This document shows positions 21,614 to 31,939 of a stretch of DNA of 64,000 nucleotides, piece after piece (position 1 is the first letter of the stretch; each line of letters opens with the position of its first letter). The position numbers were made by a program, and so were the translations under genes. Origin of the DNA: Fistulifera solaris (taxonomy: Eukaryota; Bacillariophyta; Bacillariophyceae; Naviculales; Stauroneidaceae); the NCBI GenBank assembly GCA_030295235.1, contig AP026134.1, positions 806,001-870,000 on the forward strand, written 5' to 3'. The notes beneath the pieces are model-generated. The model worked only from the letters and a program-made list of their open reading frames with translations. It made no database searches and was not told the origin of the DNA.

Positions 21614-21677
21614 TCATGACTGAAATCCAGTCGTGGTGAAATACGGGCAACACTTTGTCTTATAGTAAATACGAAAG
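21614..21677 (+). repeat. Stem-loop repeat element, copy 1
   Basis: It begins TCATGACTGAAATCCAGTCG; the arms of TCATGACTG...CAGTCGTGGTGA can pair. The tail includes ACACTTTGTCTTATAGTAAA. It aligns base by base with copies at 21842, 56104 and 56324. Confidence 0.6.
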
Positions 21678-21841
21678 TCAAAGATCGGCATCGCTGATCG
21701 ACGTAGAAAACCGAGGAGTGCTGTGCACATGACATGATACTAATGGTAATTGAATTATGAAAAAAATAATTTTTGCTTATCATGCTTGCAGAACGAACGA
21801 ACGGAAGATAACGAGCAATGTGGTTCCAAACCAGTTACCAT

Positions 21842-21903
21842 TCATGACTGAATCCAGTCGTGGTCATATTCAGACCACACTTGGTTCTATAGTGGGACGA
21901 CCA
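21842..21903 (+). repeat. Stem-loop repeat element, copy 2
   Basis: It begins TCATGACTGAATCCAGTCGT and continues to ACACTTGGTTCTATAGT. CATGACTG and CAGTCGTG form an 8-bp hairpin with one G-T pair. It lies 228 bp after copy 1 in the same orientation. Confidence 0.6.
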
Positions 21904-22117
21904 AGGATCCGCCCGAATCGTTCTCCGTGTTAATCCCCATTAACAGAAATTCTGAATGATAGGTGTGAGACGATCCTTGTGAGCAAATGCTTCGCTAATA
22001 AATGATTACTTATCACTGATCGCCGCGATGCTGATCTATTGAACTATAAACTGAAAACTGTAAAGGACTCCTTCTACTAGCGACTCCATCTTCTTGGAGC
22101 TGGCAGCTCCTGACTCC

Positions 22118-22138
22118 TGACGTCAACATCTGACGTCA
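22118..22138. promoter_or_regulatory. Tandem TGACGTCA (CRE / CCRE-type) boxes upstream of NFU
   Basis: TGACGTCA occurs at 22118-22125 and again at 22131-22138, 13 bp centre to centre and about 175 bp before the NFU ATG. TGACGT/ACGTCA are the CO2-cAMP-responsive elements described in P. tricornutum carbonic anhydrase promoters, bound by bZIP factors. Their use here is inference. Confidence 0.55.
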
Positions 22139-22312
22139 TTTTTGTCTGACGGACGACGGACGCATTTTGATTTTACCACGCGAAACGCGAACATCGTCTT
22201 CGGGAGGTTTCAGTCAAACGTTTTGCGTTTCTCGTCGTTGTTTATTCTTTCGTACATTCTCTCTTTGGTGTTACTGATTTCGTACCACTGCAGTATTACT
22301 TTGTTAACAAGA

Positions 22313-23074
22313 ATGGCTTTCGCGAAATGGTGTAGCTCGGTCGCTATTCTCTTGTGTCTGGAACCGGCGGCGGGGTTCCTGACGACAAACGGCCTACCAC
22401 GGCTTGCCCCAACGTTTGTCCGAATGGCCGACATTATTTCCCCATTTGATGATTCCGACAATAAAAGCAGTACATCTTCTACGAAAACAGCCACCGACAT
22501 TGATAAAGGTCCTCTCGACTTGACGTGGGAGAATGTAGAACTTGTTTTGGACTCAATGAGATCGTATTTAATCCAAGATGGTGGGAATGTTGTGATCAGT
22601 GAAATTGACGGACCAGTGGTTCGTTTGGAGTTACAGGTAGGTCCTTTGTGAGCGAATACTTATCTCTTGTGTTCTTTTGAACGTTCCTGATTGATGCATC
22701 GCGGCTCTGCTTCGATTCAGGGTGCTTGTGGAACGTGTCCTTCATCAACACAAACGATGAAGATGGGATTGGAGCGCGGGTTGAAGGAACGTATACCGGA
22801 AATACAGGAAGTCGTACAAAAAATGCCGGAAGGACCAGAACTCACGGATGAACAAATTAATGTCGTGTTGGATGGTGTACGACCGTTTCTTCAGGTGGCG
22901 GGAGGAAGCATTGACATTGACCGCATTGAAGGGAAAGACGGATTGCAACCTGCGATATTCTTGAACATGCGAGGTTCCAGTGCTAGTCTTAACTCTGTCA
23001 AATTGGAGATTGCTCAACGGTTACAACGGCACTTCATGATGGCTGGTTTAAGGATTGAGTGGGTCAAGAATTAG
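22313..23074 (+). CDS. NFU: Plastid NFU-type iron-sulfur cluster scaffold
   Basis: NFU proteins assemble and pass [4Fe-4S] or [2Fe-2S] clusters, in plastids to photosystem I and ferredoxin-type clients. The ATG at 22313 gives a signal peptide with a plastid-type GFL site (SVAILLCLEPAAGFLTTNGL). Exon 1 (22313-22636) holds the first half of NifU domain 1 (LTWENVELVLDSMRSYLIQD, GGNVVISEIDGPVVRLELQ). An 84-nt intron (22637-22720, GTAGGT...TTCAG) precedes GACGTCPSSTQTMKMGLERG with the cluster-binding CxxC. A second NifU-like domain (LTDEQINVVLDGVRPFLQVA, GGSIDIDRIEG) lacks a CxxC, the arrangement of plant NFU1-3. The protein has about 225 residues, is intact in frame, and both exons join in phase 0. 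Confidence 0.9.
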
Positions 23075-23212
23075 ATAGTATACAGCAAAACTACTGGACC
23101 TATGTTTCTCCTGAGTAGGAAACATAAAAAGTACTCCGTATAATTTCAAAACGAGTTCTGCGTTGTGTTGAATCATATTCCGTACTACCTGATAAGGAAA
23201 GACGTATGAATT

Positions 23213-26200
23213 CTATGTTACTTTTAGCCTCTTCCACGCTGGCTGCTCGTCATCGTACTCCTCAACGGGATCTTCGTCTTCGTCTTGGTCCATGGGTGAA
23301 ACGCCATTCTCAGCGTCGCTCATGTGCTCGTCTTCCGAAAAAGACTTTATATCATCTGGGAGGCTAGTAAGAAGTGCAGTGCCCTTGGGAACAAAACAAA
23401 AATTCATTTCGCCGCTGTTCTTATCGTACTGAATTCGGTACGAAGCGTTAGCTGCAATAGCAAAACAGTGCGCCCGTGCACTCAAAGGATCGACCCTTGG
23501 CAGATGGCAATAATCATAGAGATGCAGAATGGCGTCTTCTTTCGCGGTATCAATTAACGCTGCTGCGCATCGCTCGACAAATTTCGCCATAGCCGCAACT
23601 TGGTGAACCGTCTCTCTTGACACCTTGCGAGCTCTAGCTTCCAACTCTTTAGCTCCCATTTTTCCACTAACAACTTTCTTTAGTCCATCAAAAATTCCGG
23701 AAAAATCAAGCCGACTCTGGGGTGCGTCCTTGTCTTCATCGCGCTTAAAAGGATTATGGTAAGTCGTTGAGGGGTCCACGGGCGCCGGAGATTTCTCACA
23801 GCACTGCCTTGTATCTCTCAACAACGAGCATAGCAGCAAATATTGTCGCAGGAAAATGTACACGCTTTCCGTGCCAAAAACGATGTTGTAGCGATCACTC
23901 AACTGTCCCTCCGAAGTCAGCCCTGTGATAGTGCTTTCATAACGAACCATAACACCATCTCGACGTACGAAAGGTGTGTCTTGTGACGCCTCTGAAAATA
24001 GGATTGCGGCTGGATTGAGAAAGGCAAGTCCGTAGGGCATTTTGACCTTATATTTCGAAGAAGTATCGCCAGTCGTTTTTACAAACGCAACAATAGTTCC
24101 TTCACCATAAATCGTGACAACTCGCTGTCCAGGCGCAACTGCGGACACAAATCAAACATTAGCAACAAACACTTTGTAATGCTTCCGCTAAGCACTCGCA
24201 CTTACATCTCACGACATTCGGGCTTAGTGTACCACTGAAGCTTCTTCGCAACTCGTCTGCGACCCAAAATGGAGGATAGTTGAACCAAGGGACGACAAAC
24301 TCAGCCCAGATACGTCCAATTCTTTCACGGTGAATGCTGCTTAGGCTGGAATCGAACTGAATGCGTTTCGATACTAAGGAAAATACGTCGCGATGCGAAA
24401 CATCCAGCTGAGCTTTGACAGATGCGTAAGATTGGAAAAGTAACGCTTGGTTGTCAGGATGCGACGTAGCATAGTCGGGCAGAAATTTGGCAACGGCTGG
24501 GTTTTTGCTCTTGTTCTCACCGCTTCGAGCATGCGAACGGGCACGGATGCAATCATCACGCAAACGAGTGAGGGTTCCTAATCGTTCCAAGGCCTTGCGT
24601 TTGAAATAGCACTGAGTGTCAAGAGTTCCCTCGTAATTGGCTGCCGTGGAAGCATTTAACTTTGAGTTCAGATCAGCCTTTGCTTTCCTCCATTCTACAT
24701 CTTTCTGCTTCAGGCGTTGATAAACGATTGGTAACACAGCAAGTGGATTCCGCAGCAAGTGCTGTAAGACCTCATCTCCACGATCACAATAAAGCCTTGC
24801 AATGGCATTTGTGTGTACGGAATTAAGTGTGTGTCGGTTCAATCGATACTGAAGGCGTCCAATCGGTTGACCATCTTTTTCTTCCTGTTCTTTCAAAGCT
24901 TGAACCTCCTCGGCAAGTGGCTCAATCTGACGAAGGGCTTGCGCGTTGCGCTCAATGGCCATGTCAATTTCGTAGCGCTCTTCCTCAATTCGCATCATCG
25001 CTTCTTCGTAAGCATTATGGCGCTCTGCGAAACCGTCGTATGCTTCAATGGAATGAATATTTCGCTCGCCCTTTAATTTTCCGACGCAAATGACGGTTTC
25101 GTTCAGCACTTGCTTCTCCCACTTCGTTTGACCAGGATGCGAAATGAGCATACTGTGCGGGTAGTCACTAGGGTAGGAGTAATAGGAAGGAGTGTGGTTG
25201 TCGCAATTCGACAAATCAAAATCGAAGGTGCGCACGGATCCATACTTCGATTTGTCTTTGAGGGCCGATTGTTGAGCAGCGTACTTTCCGCGTCCATTCA
25301 TTAATTGTTCAAGATCACGGATTAACTCATTGGCGTCACTGGTAATAGCAGACGACATTCCAGTAGTTGAACTCGTTCCGCTTTTGGGAGCATGTCCGTA
25401 CATGAAAAGACTCTTCAAAAGCATGAGTAGCTCATCGCGACTAAGAACGCCTGCTCCGAACAAATGTAAGCATTTCAAGAATTCCACGTAAGGAGTGTGC
25501 CTACGCGAACCAGTGGGTTTGTCGGAACGAAGTTCCCGGCGCTCTAGATGTTTCTTTGTCTTTTGCAAAAATGCAGCTTCAGCGGTATTCGGTTGTTTCG
25601 GAATCGGAGGAATAGTTACGGGACGATTGACCTTTGTAGCTGCCTTGGACGGCGTAAGATCACCTCGTCGCGGCGGGCGGACCGCGTCGAACGACACGAC
25701 ACCGAAATGAGCTCCTCGAATAATCATCTGCTCTTGCTCTTCGGTGCGCCCTTGAACAGCACCATACGGTACATGAATGGTTTCTCGATCGTATTCAGGC
25801 TGCTTGGAACGAGAAGTGTTCTGTGCTTGTTTCTGCATACCATGAGCCGTGCTTAGAATAGCTTGCTTCGCCTGTGCACGCTTTCGAGCCTCCGCCTCTT
25901 TCGCTACCTGATCCAATTGTGCCTTGGCCTGACCCTGCACAGCATCAGGAAGAAAGTAGGTAAACTCTTTGAGAAGATCCGGGTGATCGGCAAATAATTT
26001 TGAGACTTCATCTAGCACTTCTTTGATCCCTCGTTGTTCTTTCCTGATACGTGTGCAAAATCTCTAGAAACTTTTTGTAGATCTCCGGTTCGGTAGCGAA
26101 CCGTTTCTTGATCGTAGTGACGTAATTAATGGCATGGTCAAATTCCATGGGCTGCTGCGCTTGAGCCGCTGCCGGTGGCTGGGCTGCTTTCGATCCATTG

Positions 26201-26928
26201 GTGGTAGCTCCGTCGTTTGCTGCGGGCGGCTTGACGTCGCGCGCCGCCACTGGGGCATTGGGTGACTGCTGTGCGGTGAGAACACTGCTTATCTGGTTTG
26301 GTCGAATCAATCTTGCTGTGGGTACCTGTCGCTGATCTAGAGGTTGTTGCTGCCTCTGTAGCGTTGCTTGTGACGGCACGTGTGACGTCATGACTTGCGG
26401 CGCCAAATTTGGAGCAAATGCTTCACCACCCTGCGGTAGACGAGCCGCATGAGGAATCTGAAGATGATGCTGACCATGGGGTTGACGCAAAGCGGGGGAA
26501 TGACCATGTGGCGGCTGGTGAAGTTGGGGCTGTCCATGCGCCAAAAGTGAAGGGTGTCCCTGTTGGGGCGGTTGTGTCGGGGGTTTCTGCGGCATGGCTG
26601 GAGGCATTTGCGGAGAATCTCCTTCTCGTAGAATCTGGGCGACGTTTGATCCTGGAGCTCGATAAACAGCCACGGGAGGGCCGTTTCCGTCACTCGGTAA
26701 TTCGATTTGGTACCCTTCCGGAAGGAAAGTATTAAAGCCTAACACCAACCTTCTGTTTCCTTTGAACAGATTTGAAACCCTTCGAATGACTCCAGGTGTG
26801 TCAATTTGCTGCGTCTTGAACGTTTTCATAATTTCAAGAAACTCGTTGTAGATATGAGGGCGGTCGCCGAACTCTACTTTGACCTGGTCGAGGTAAAGAA
26901 GGGCATCTTCAACACGAAGTTCCCTCAT
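23213..26928 (-). CDS. SIN3: SIN3 transcriptional co-repressor scaffold (one frame break)
   Basis: SIN3 scaffolds histone deacetylase complexes in the nucleus. In order: PAH1 ([49 protein letters not shown]), a Pro/Gln-rich linker, PAH2 ([29 protein letters not shown], then [22 protein letters not shown]), and a third helical module with the HDAC-interaction domain ([20 protein letters not shown], then [20 protein letters not shown]). A large C-terminal region follows. PAH2 is split by a missing A at forward TTT 26040-26042 (restoring [14 protein letters not shown]). A 67-nt intron (24139-24205, GTAAGTGC...CGCAG) joins SPNVVR to [13 protein letters not shown], the start of a small barrel-like insert before the C-terminal domain. 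The protein is about 1,215 residues and ends in an acidic tail and [17 protein letters not shown] box lies about 300 bp upstream. Confidence 0.9.
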
Positions 26929-27061
26929 CTTTGTCGATTGCGATACGTGCTGCCAAAGGGACTCGATTGACTGTTTTCTCTCTTTGACTGTATGATGGTA
27001 AAAACGAAGGGAGTAAGAGGCTGCTGCGGTAACAATCCCAGAGCATTACGCATGAATGTCA

Positions 27062-27090
27062 AATGAATGAATTAATGAATGAATGAATAC
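27062..27090. repeat. Tetranucleotide repeat (GAAT)n, imperfect
   Basis: The run reads as repeated TGAA/GAAT units with one ATTA interruption. It is a simple microsatellite in the SIN3 upstream region. Confidence 0.8.
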
Positions 27091-27225
27091 TGGCGAGACG
27101 ATGAGATTGAAGCAAAGACCGACAACCGTTCGGCCCGCCCCATCGGATTTCAACGAAGAATAGATTACGACCACGCGCGCGCGGTTTGCGCAATAAAAAC
27201 TCGCAAGTGCCCTCACCGAACTCTT

Positions 27226-27233
27226 TGACGTCA
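27226..27233. promoter_or_regulatory. TGACGTCA (CRE-type) box upstream of SIN3
   Basis: A perfect 8-bp palindrome 298 bp upstream of the SIN3 start. Binding by bZIP factors is inferred from the consensus. Confidence 0.4.
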
Positions 27234-27785
27234 CTGAAAAGAGAGCTAAATTTCTCTCACGATACGATCTTTCGTGAATCAGAAGCTGCCGTCGACTTTG
27301 CGAGACCATGAGGATCGATGCAACGAATGGTTCTTTTGGCGACAATACCCATTGCTCTGCTCCTCCAAATGATATTCCATGGGATCTCAAAGGTCATGGT
27401 GACAAGCGAGAGAAAGATGAAGGCTACGAAACGAGTATTACGCGACTTCAAACTTTCGTGCTCCTTTCTGTCGCCGACAGCGTGCGACACAGTAAGCCTT
27501 ACGAGCTTGACGGAAGAGCACCGGACGGCACAGAACAACAACGATGCGAAATTGCCGGCATGGCTTACTTCTCAAGTCGTCTTCCTATCAGCAAAAACAA
27601 TCAATAACACAACCTTGTCACTCACCTGAAAGACAATTACACCGCAGGTTCTTTCGGAACGACGCTGTGTAATGACAACTGCGCCATGCCCGATGCCTTT
27701 TTTTGGTGGGAGGAGTGTCGACGAACAAGAACTCGGATCGCGCGAACGCGCGACTTTATCCTGTCGCCGTGGTGCGACCAATATA

Positions 27786-27802
27786 CACTCTATTATAGAG
27801 TG
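27786..27802. repeat. 17-bp perfect inverted repeat
   Basis: CACTCTAT, one T, then ATAGAGTG. It lies about 180 bp upstream of the HN1-like start. It could be a cruciform or dimer-binding site; chance is not excluded. Confidence 0.5.
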
Positions 27803-27982
27803 AATTGAAAATCGTCAACAGTCAACTGCCAGCACTAAAAAAGGTATAGTAGTTCCGCTATATGTAAGACATGAACCTCCTCTTCGAAACAATCGACATG
27901 CAAATTTTTTGCACTTCAGCAAAGTGGTTAATTGTTGCGAATAACGATACCTGGTAGTAACAAGAGCACATTCATTGACATA

Positions 27983-28463
27983 ATGGCAAGTAACATTAGC
28001 TGCAACGACAATCAAAATTACCTCGTCAAGCAGGGGCGAACGACAAGCCGCGTTTTGGCCCCGCCGGAGGTTTCACTTCGCTTTCGTTTGGTTGCGAGGC
28101 GCCCCTACCGAAGAAAAAAGAAGGTACGAAGAACAGGGTCGAAAGCGTTTATCAATCACGCTCTTTCTCATCTGTGTATCGACAGAACCGATAGTAGCAC
28201 CTAGTGTGGTGGTGCCGGCAACGACAGAATCCGTTGCAGCTCCGGTTGTCAAGGATGAATCATCATCATCATCGGTTCCTGCCGTAGAATCTGGGAACGT
28301 CACGGGGCCAAAGGCAACACCTGTGCAACCCAAAGAAGTACCCATATCGAGCAACGCATTTGCCAGTGGAAGCAACATGAATGGTGCTCAGGTGATGACG
28401 GGCCGTCCGACTTCGCGAGTTCTCGCACCGCCAGGTGGTCACACAACGATCAAACTTTGGTGA
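27983..28463 (+). CDS. HN1/Jupiter-like small protein with two SRVLAPPGG motifs (one frame break)
   Basis: Exon 1 starts at ATG 27983 (MASNISCNDNQNYLVKQGRT) and runs into TSRVLAPPGGFTSLSFG once one G is restored at 28066-28067. This resembles the NSSRVLRPPGGGSNFSLG signature of animal HN1/JPT proteins, small disordered proteins linked to microtubules and signalling. A 62-nt intron (28124-28185, GTACG...GACAG) follows PKKKE. Exon 2 is Ser/Val-rich and disordered and ends with a second copy of the motif (TGRPTSRVLAPPGGHTTIKL). The protein is about 140 residues, basic then acidic. The motif likeness is clear; orthology and function are inferred. Confidence 0.6.
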
Positions 28464-28803
28464 GAACGCGCAACAATGCCTACTGCATCTCGTACTGGAC
28501 CAAAATGGTTTCAGCGTAAGTTCTAGACATGCTGGAATACATAAAATGATGCTATAGACCATTGTTTTCATGCAAAAGAATGTCTTGTGGTAAGATGATG
28601 TCATGTCGTAAAAGAGGACTGATCTCGATGTTCAAGAAGATGAAAGTTCTCCGAGGTACTCGAGACAAATGTCTGCTCTTCCAACCAAAAAGCAGCTCTA
28701 CTCCCAATAGTCCGCAATGAACGAAGTACTATCACGCCATTCGGTTTTATGCATCTCATCAGGTCGATTCCCAATCTCCTCTGAACGGGGTGCACAGTCT
28801 ACA
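28464..28803. other. Convergent intergenic region
   Basis: This 340-bp spacer separates the 3' ends of the HN1-like gene (+) and the membrane protein (-). A minus-strand open frame at 28601-28795 continues past the likely stop at 28804 only in another frame and is not supported. Confidence 0.35.
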
Positions 28804-30153
28804 TCAATGTACCTTTTGCGCTTCTCTGAAACAGAATGACCTTGGTGACATGTAAGTCCACTCCCCGCCTGTGCTTCGTTTGACATGGACGTCCACCGCT
28901 CTGGTGTTACCTTAGCTGGAACTCGGCGATCGCAAAAGAGTCATCCGTACTAGAGAGCATAGCGTTCGTCTCTGCATTCGACGCGAATCCCTGCGAAGGT
29001 CGCAGTGCTTCACCCAAATAAGAGCTCTTGAAGCCATGTTCGCTGGCAAAACGATTGGAGCCTCCGTAGTTGTCGGGATTATCGTGACTTTCAAGGGCGT
29101 ATCGATTTTGCACACCTTCGTGGATCAATACGGGCGTTGAATCCGTAGCATCAAGCTGGAAGGAATCATCGTTTTTCTCGTCATTAATAGGCACAATCGA
29201 AGATGGAATGCCCGCTGAAGCTCTCGAGCCGGAGGGACGGTACGGCCAGAAAATGTTTTCAATGAGAGACCATGCAAGAAACGCGAGAAGAAGACCAGTG
29301 ATGACTTGGACAATGAATATCAATCGATCAATTTCATCTAGTTCACTCTGGACCATATCCTGTAGTATCTGAAGTTGCTTTTCACCAAAGTGCGGATGAA
29401 GTGAGCTTTTCTTTGGATAGCTGCAAGTCTCCGTTCGTTTGGTTGCTGTTGGCTTGACTGATTCCGTCGTTGTGAAAGAAACTGGACTTGGCTCCTGCAT
29501 GAAAAGGAGACTCGGTTCGTCCGATACGTCTTCTGGGCCTGTATTATTGTCGTCCAAGGAAGGACTACCTGCCGCGATGATATAGTTGTCGAGGCTTTCA
29601 AGCCATAAACTCATTAGAATGCGCTCAATTGGCACCAGATCGATGGTGATTGAAGCCTCCGTCATAAATATGTTCGCACTGAGACCAGATTTGGTACGGC
29701 TGCTCCATTCAAACGAAGCCGTATCAGCCGAGACTTCAAATGGAGAACTTCGCATGATATCTTCGGACATGTGAAGCGTAGAAGTCATCTTTATATCCCA
29801 AATGCAGTTCGAAAGACCAAGTTGAAACTTCCAAGAATCTCCATGCTCGTGTCCTTGCAAAAGAGGGAAAATAAACATGTTCTCCTGTCCACATGGTAGA
29901 ATTTCTTCGTGAGGAAACGTAAAAATATTCGGTGAATCTTCGGAAACTAGAATCATATCACAAACGAACGTCGAAGATGTGAGAAGATCTGCCCATGTTG
30001 CGTGTAAGGATCTTGCTCCCCCGTTCGTCCTATCTTCGCTTACAATTGTGGAAGCATTAGTTGAAGAATAGATATTCTGTACAGAAGTAGTAGACAAACC
30101 TTCGGAGAGACATTCTGTTTTGAGCAGAAAAATAGATTTTGTTTCGGACATCA
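28804..30153 (-). CDS. Single-pass membrane protein of unknown function
   Basis: The family is not recognised. The long exon (28911 and up) encodes a Ser/Thr-rich, probably lumenal or extracellular region with Cys (SSTFVCDMILVSEDSPNIFT, HGDSWKFQLGLSNCIWDIKM) and then one clear membrane span (LIFIVQVITGLLLAFLAWSL) followed by a Ser/Asn-rich cytoplasmic tail. Near the 3' end, GTAACA...TTTCAG (28826-28910, 85 nt) fits an intron. Splicing replaces the stop after EFQLR with LREAQKVH and a TGA at 28804-28806. The 5' end is unclear. The frame is open upstream to about 30230 without an ATG, so the first in-frame ATG (30153) is used here. A missing first exon or a base error upstream could supply a signal peptide. 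The type I topology is inferred. Confidence 0.5.
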
Positions 30154-30217
30154 TGGTCACTGATTGAGCGTGAACTGTACAACACACCTCGAATTGTATT
30201 GCCGTTTCCTGCACCAC

Positions 30218-30697
30218 TACTCTGCACGCGATATGCTATCAATGAAAATAAAGGTTTTGATGGATGTAAGCTCTCCGCTGTATCATTTGCATTGGTTGCG
30301 CCATTGTCGTCGAATGTTGGTCGGTGATGGCGGCATGAAGTTTTTGCGAGTACCGGTACCTTTTGTAAGTACCTCAGTAGTGTAGAGGCTCGTGACTTGT
30401 TTTTTTTGCAGCTTGTCCATTATTTTCCAAAAAAAAACTCCGTACCTGGTATTTCTCTACTTGTTAGTGGCTCGTGGCTTGTGGTTGTGGCCTATCAGAA
30501 GTCAGAAGGACATCTGCCGAAAAAAGGAGTATAAAAATAATAAGGAACAGTCTCCCGTTGAAACAAAATCCTGTCGCACAGGTTATTCGAGTTTGAGTAA
30601 CCCAATTGCGACTGCCGCGATTGTTTCCTTTCATCGTTTACAAGGTATCACAAGCTCATTTTACTCGTTGACGGACTCTCATTCCCTCGCGCAACAA
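30218..30697. other. Divergent intergenic region with composite motif
   Basis: This 480-bp spacer lies between two divergent genes. It contains TACCGGTA at 30351-30358 (within GTACCGGTAC) and the composite ACTCCGTACCTGGTA at 30437-30451. Open frames into the Nepro-like gene from 30392 are read-through. Confidence 0.45.
30437..30451. promoter_or_regulatory. Composite ACTCCGTA + TACCTGGTA motif
   Basis: The two motifs overlap by two bases, about 250 bp upstream of the Nepro-like start. It is the same pairing as at 5310, 52868 and 59531. Confidence 0.35.
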
Positions 30698-31763
30698 ATG
30701 GATCGAGCCAACACATTCTCCGGCCTGCATTTAGATGCACTCAAACTTGAAATAGACTTGATCGATAAGGTGATGACTCGAAACCGATGCAGTCACGGTA
30801 AAGCAAAGTACTTCAGGCTTCTCGCTATGGCCTGCTCGTCTCTGAGAAAATCGAACGTGCTTGAACTTTTTGATGAAGTGACCGGGCTGCTTCAGGATAT
30901 TCCAGTAATGTGCAAATCGTACAAGACGAAACGAAAGCGACAAGAAATTTTTGGGAATTCCAGCCGTCAGAAGAAAAGAGTGAGATGAACGAAAATGACC
31001 TCCAGCAGTTGTCCCAACGAATCGACCAAGTTGCAAATTGCGTGGCTTGTCAATTACCTGTGTGCTTGTCGAAGTTTGTTTATGCTTCGAAATTTTTCTT
31101 CCTGGAAATTTCAAGAGGATTCTTTCTTCCTTTTGCGTTGTTACAATTGGTGCTATCGCACGTGTACGGACGCTCTTAGAGCAATTGGGACGATACGTGT
31201 CACAAGAATGCTGGTGCACACTTGAATCGAGTTGGCAGGAATTTCGCGATTTACACGGATCACAGAAATGTGCTTTGATTGCTAGTACTAGCTACAAAGA
31301 AGAGCTTAAAAAAGCACGCAGTACCTTCGCTCAATCACTCGAACCGCTTGATTACAATAATGCTCTTTCGAACGTAAATCGCGCCACTGCAATATTACAA
31401 GATCTTGGTATCCACGGTAAGCTAAGCAAGAAAAATAAAAAGGAGAACAAAAGCAAATCAAGTTCAGATTATCTTAATGACCCTTCTGGAGTAGCTAATC
31501 TTGCAAAGGACGATGATGCTTACGACTGTGGTGAAGTTGTAAGGACAGCCAACACCTCGTTTTCGGCCCATTCAAAAGAGACCGCTTCACTTGATGAGAC
31601 GGCAAGCAATTCAGCTATTCGACATGGATCCGACTTGGTTCAAGTCGATCACAACTTTGAAATCTTGGAAAAGATGAAAGGAAAGGTTAGGGAGAAAAGA
31701 CCGTTTGCCACTGCAGTGGATTCATCGAAGCCAAAGAAGAAACGAAAAGAAAAAAAGCAATAA
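30698..31763 (+). CDS. Nepro-like (DUF4477) nucleolar protein (two frame breaks)
   Basis: The start ATG at 30698 gives LHLDALKLEIDLIDKVMTRN, then HGKAKYFRLLAMACSSLRKS, the conserved opening of the nucleolus and neural progenitor (Nepro) domain, thought to act in rRNA processing. The middle resumes in a second frame (LSQRIDQVANCVACQLPVCL, SKFVYASKFFFLEISRGFFL) and a third (CVVTIGAIARVRTLLEQLG), again matching the family pattern of an aromatic stretch followed by SRIR. Restoring one T at 30948-30952 and one at 31131-31134 makes a single frame. The C-terminus is a long charged tail (KLSKKNKKENKSKSSSD) ending KPKKKRKEKKQ, a typical nucleolar targeting tail. The protein is about 355 residues. The homology is my reading of sparse motifs. 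Confidence 0.6.
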
Positions 31764-31939
31764 AAAAGCGAACGGGGGATTTTTTTGATGATCTTTTTTC
31801 GCGCTGATTGCCGGGACGTCATTAGATTCTACAATAAAATCGGATTCAGCTTTGATGAAGATGCAAAACTTTCTATCTAAGCTTTATGTAAGTCAGATGA
31901 ACCCACGACGTTCTGAAAAATCATGCACGGCTCACTTTG

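Larger units (their letters stand above)
21483..22312. other. Divergent intergenic region with repeat pair and CRE boxes
   Basis: This 830-bp region lies between the small MGN protein (-) and NFU (+). It contains TACCAGGTA at 21573-21581, two stem-loop repeats (21614, 21842), and two perfect TGACGTCA boxes close to the NFU start. No protein-coding frame is supported. Confidence 0.5.
26929..27982. other. Divergent intergenic region, SIN3 / HN1-like
   Basis: This spacer of about 1.05 kb holds TGACGTCA at 27226-27233, a (GAAT)-type tetranucleotide repeat (27062-27090), a CG-alternating tract (27174-27182), a 17-bp perfect inverted repeat (27786-27802) and TACCTGGTA at 27948-27956. Two overlapping open frames at 27308-27629 share no family features and contradict each other, so I do not call them. 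Confidence 0.5.

Noticed and set aside
27308-27629. Two overlapping 99-103 codon frames between SIN3 and the HN1-like gene
   Set aside because: They overlap in different frames and neither has recognisable motifs beyond a hydrophobic start.
28601-28886. Extra C-terminal exons for the membrane protein
   Set aside because: The GT-AG intron 28826-28910 leads quickly to a TGA; the longer open frames are out of phase with it.
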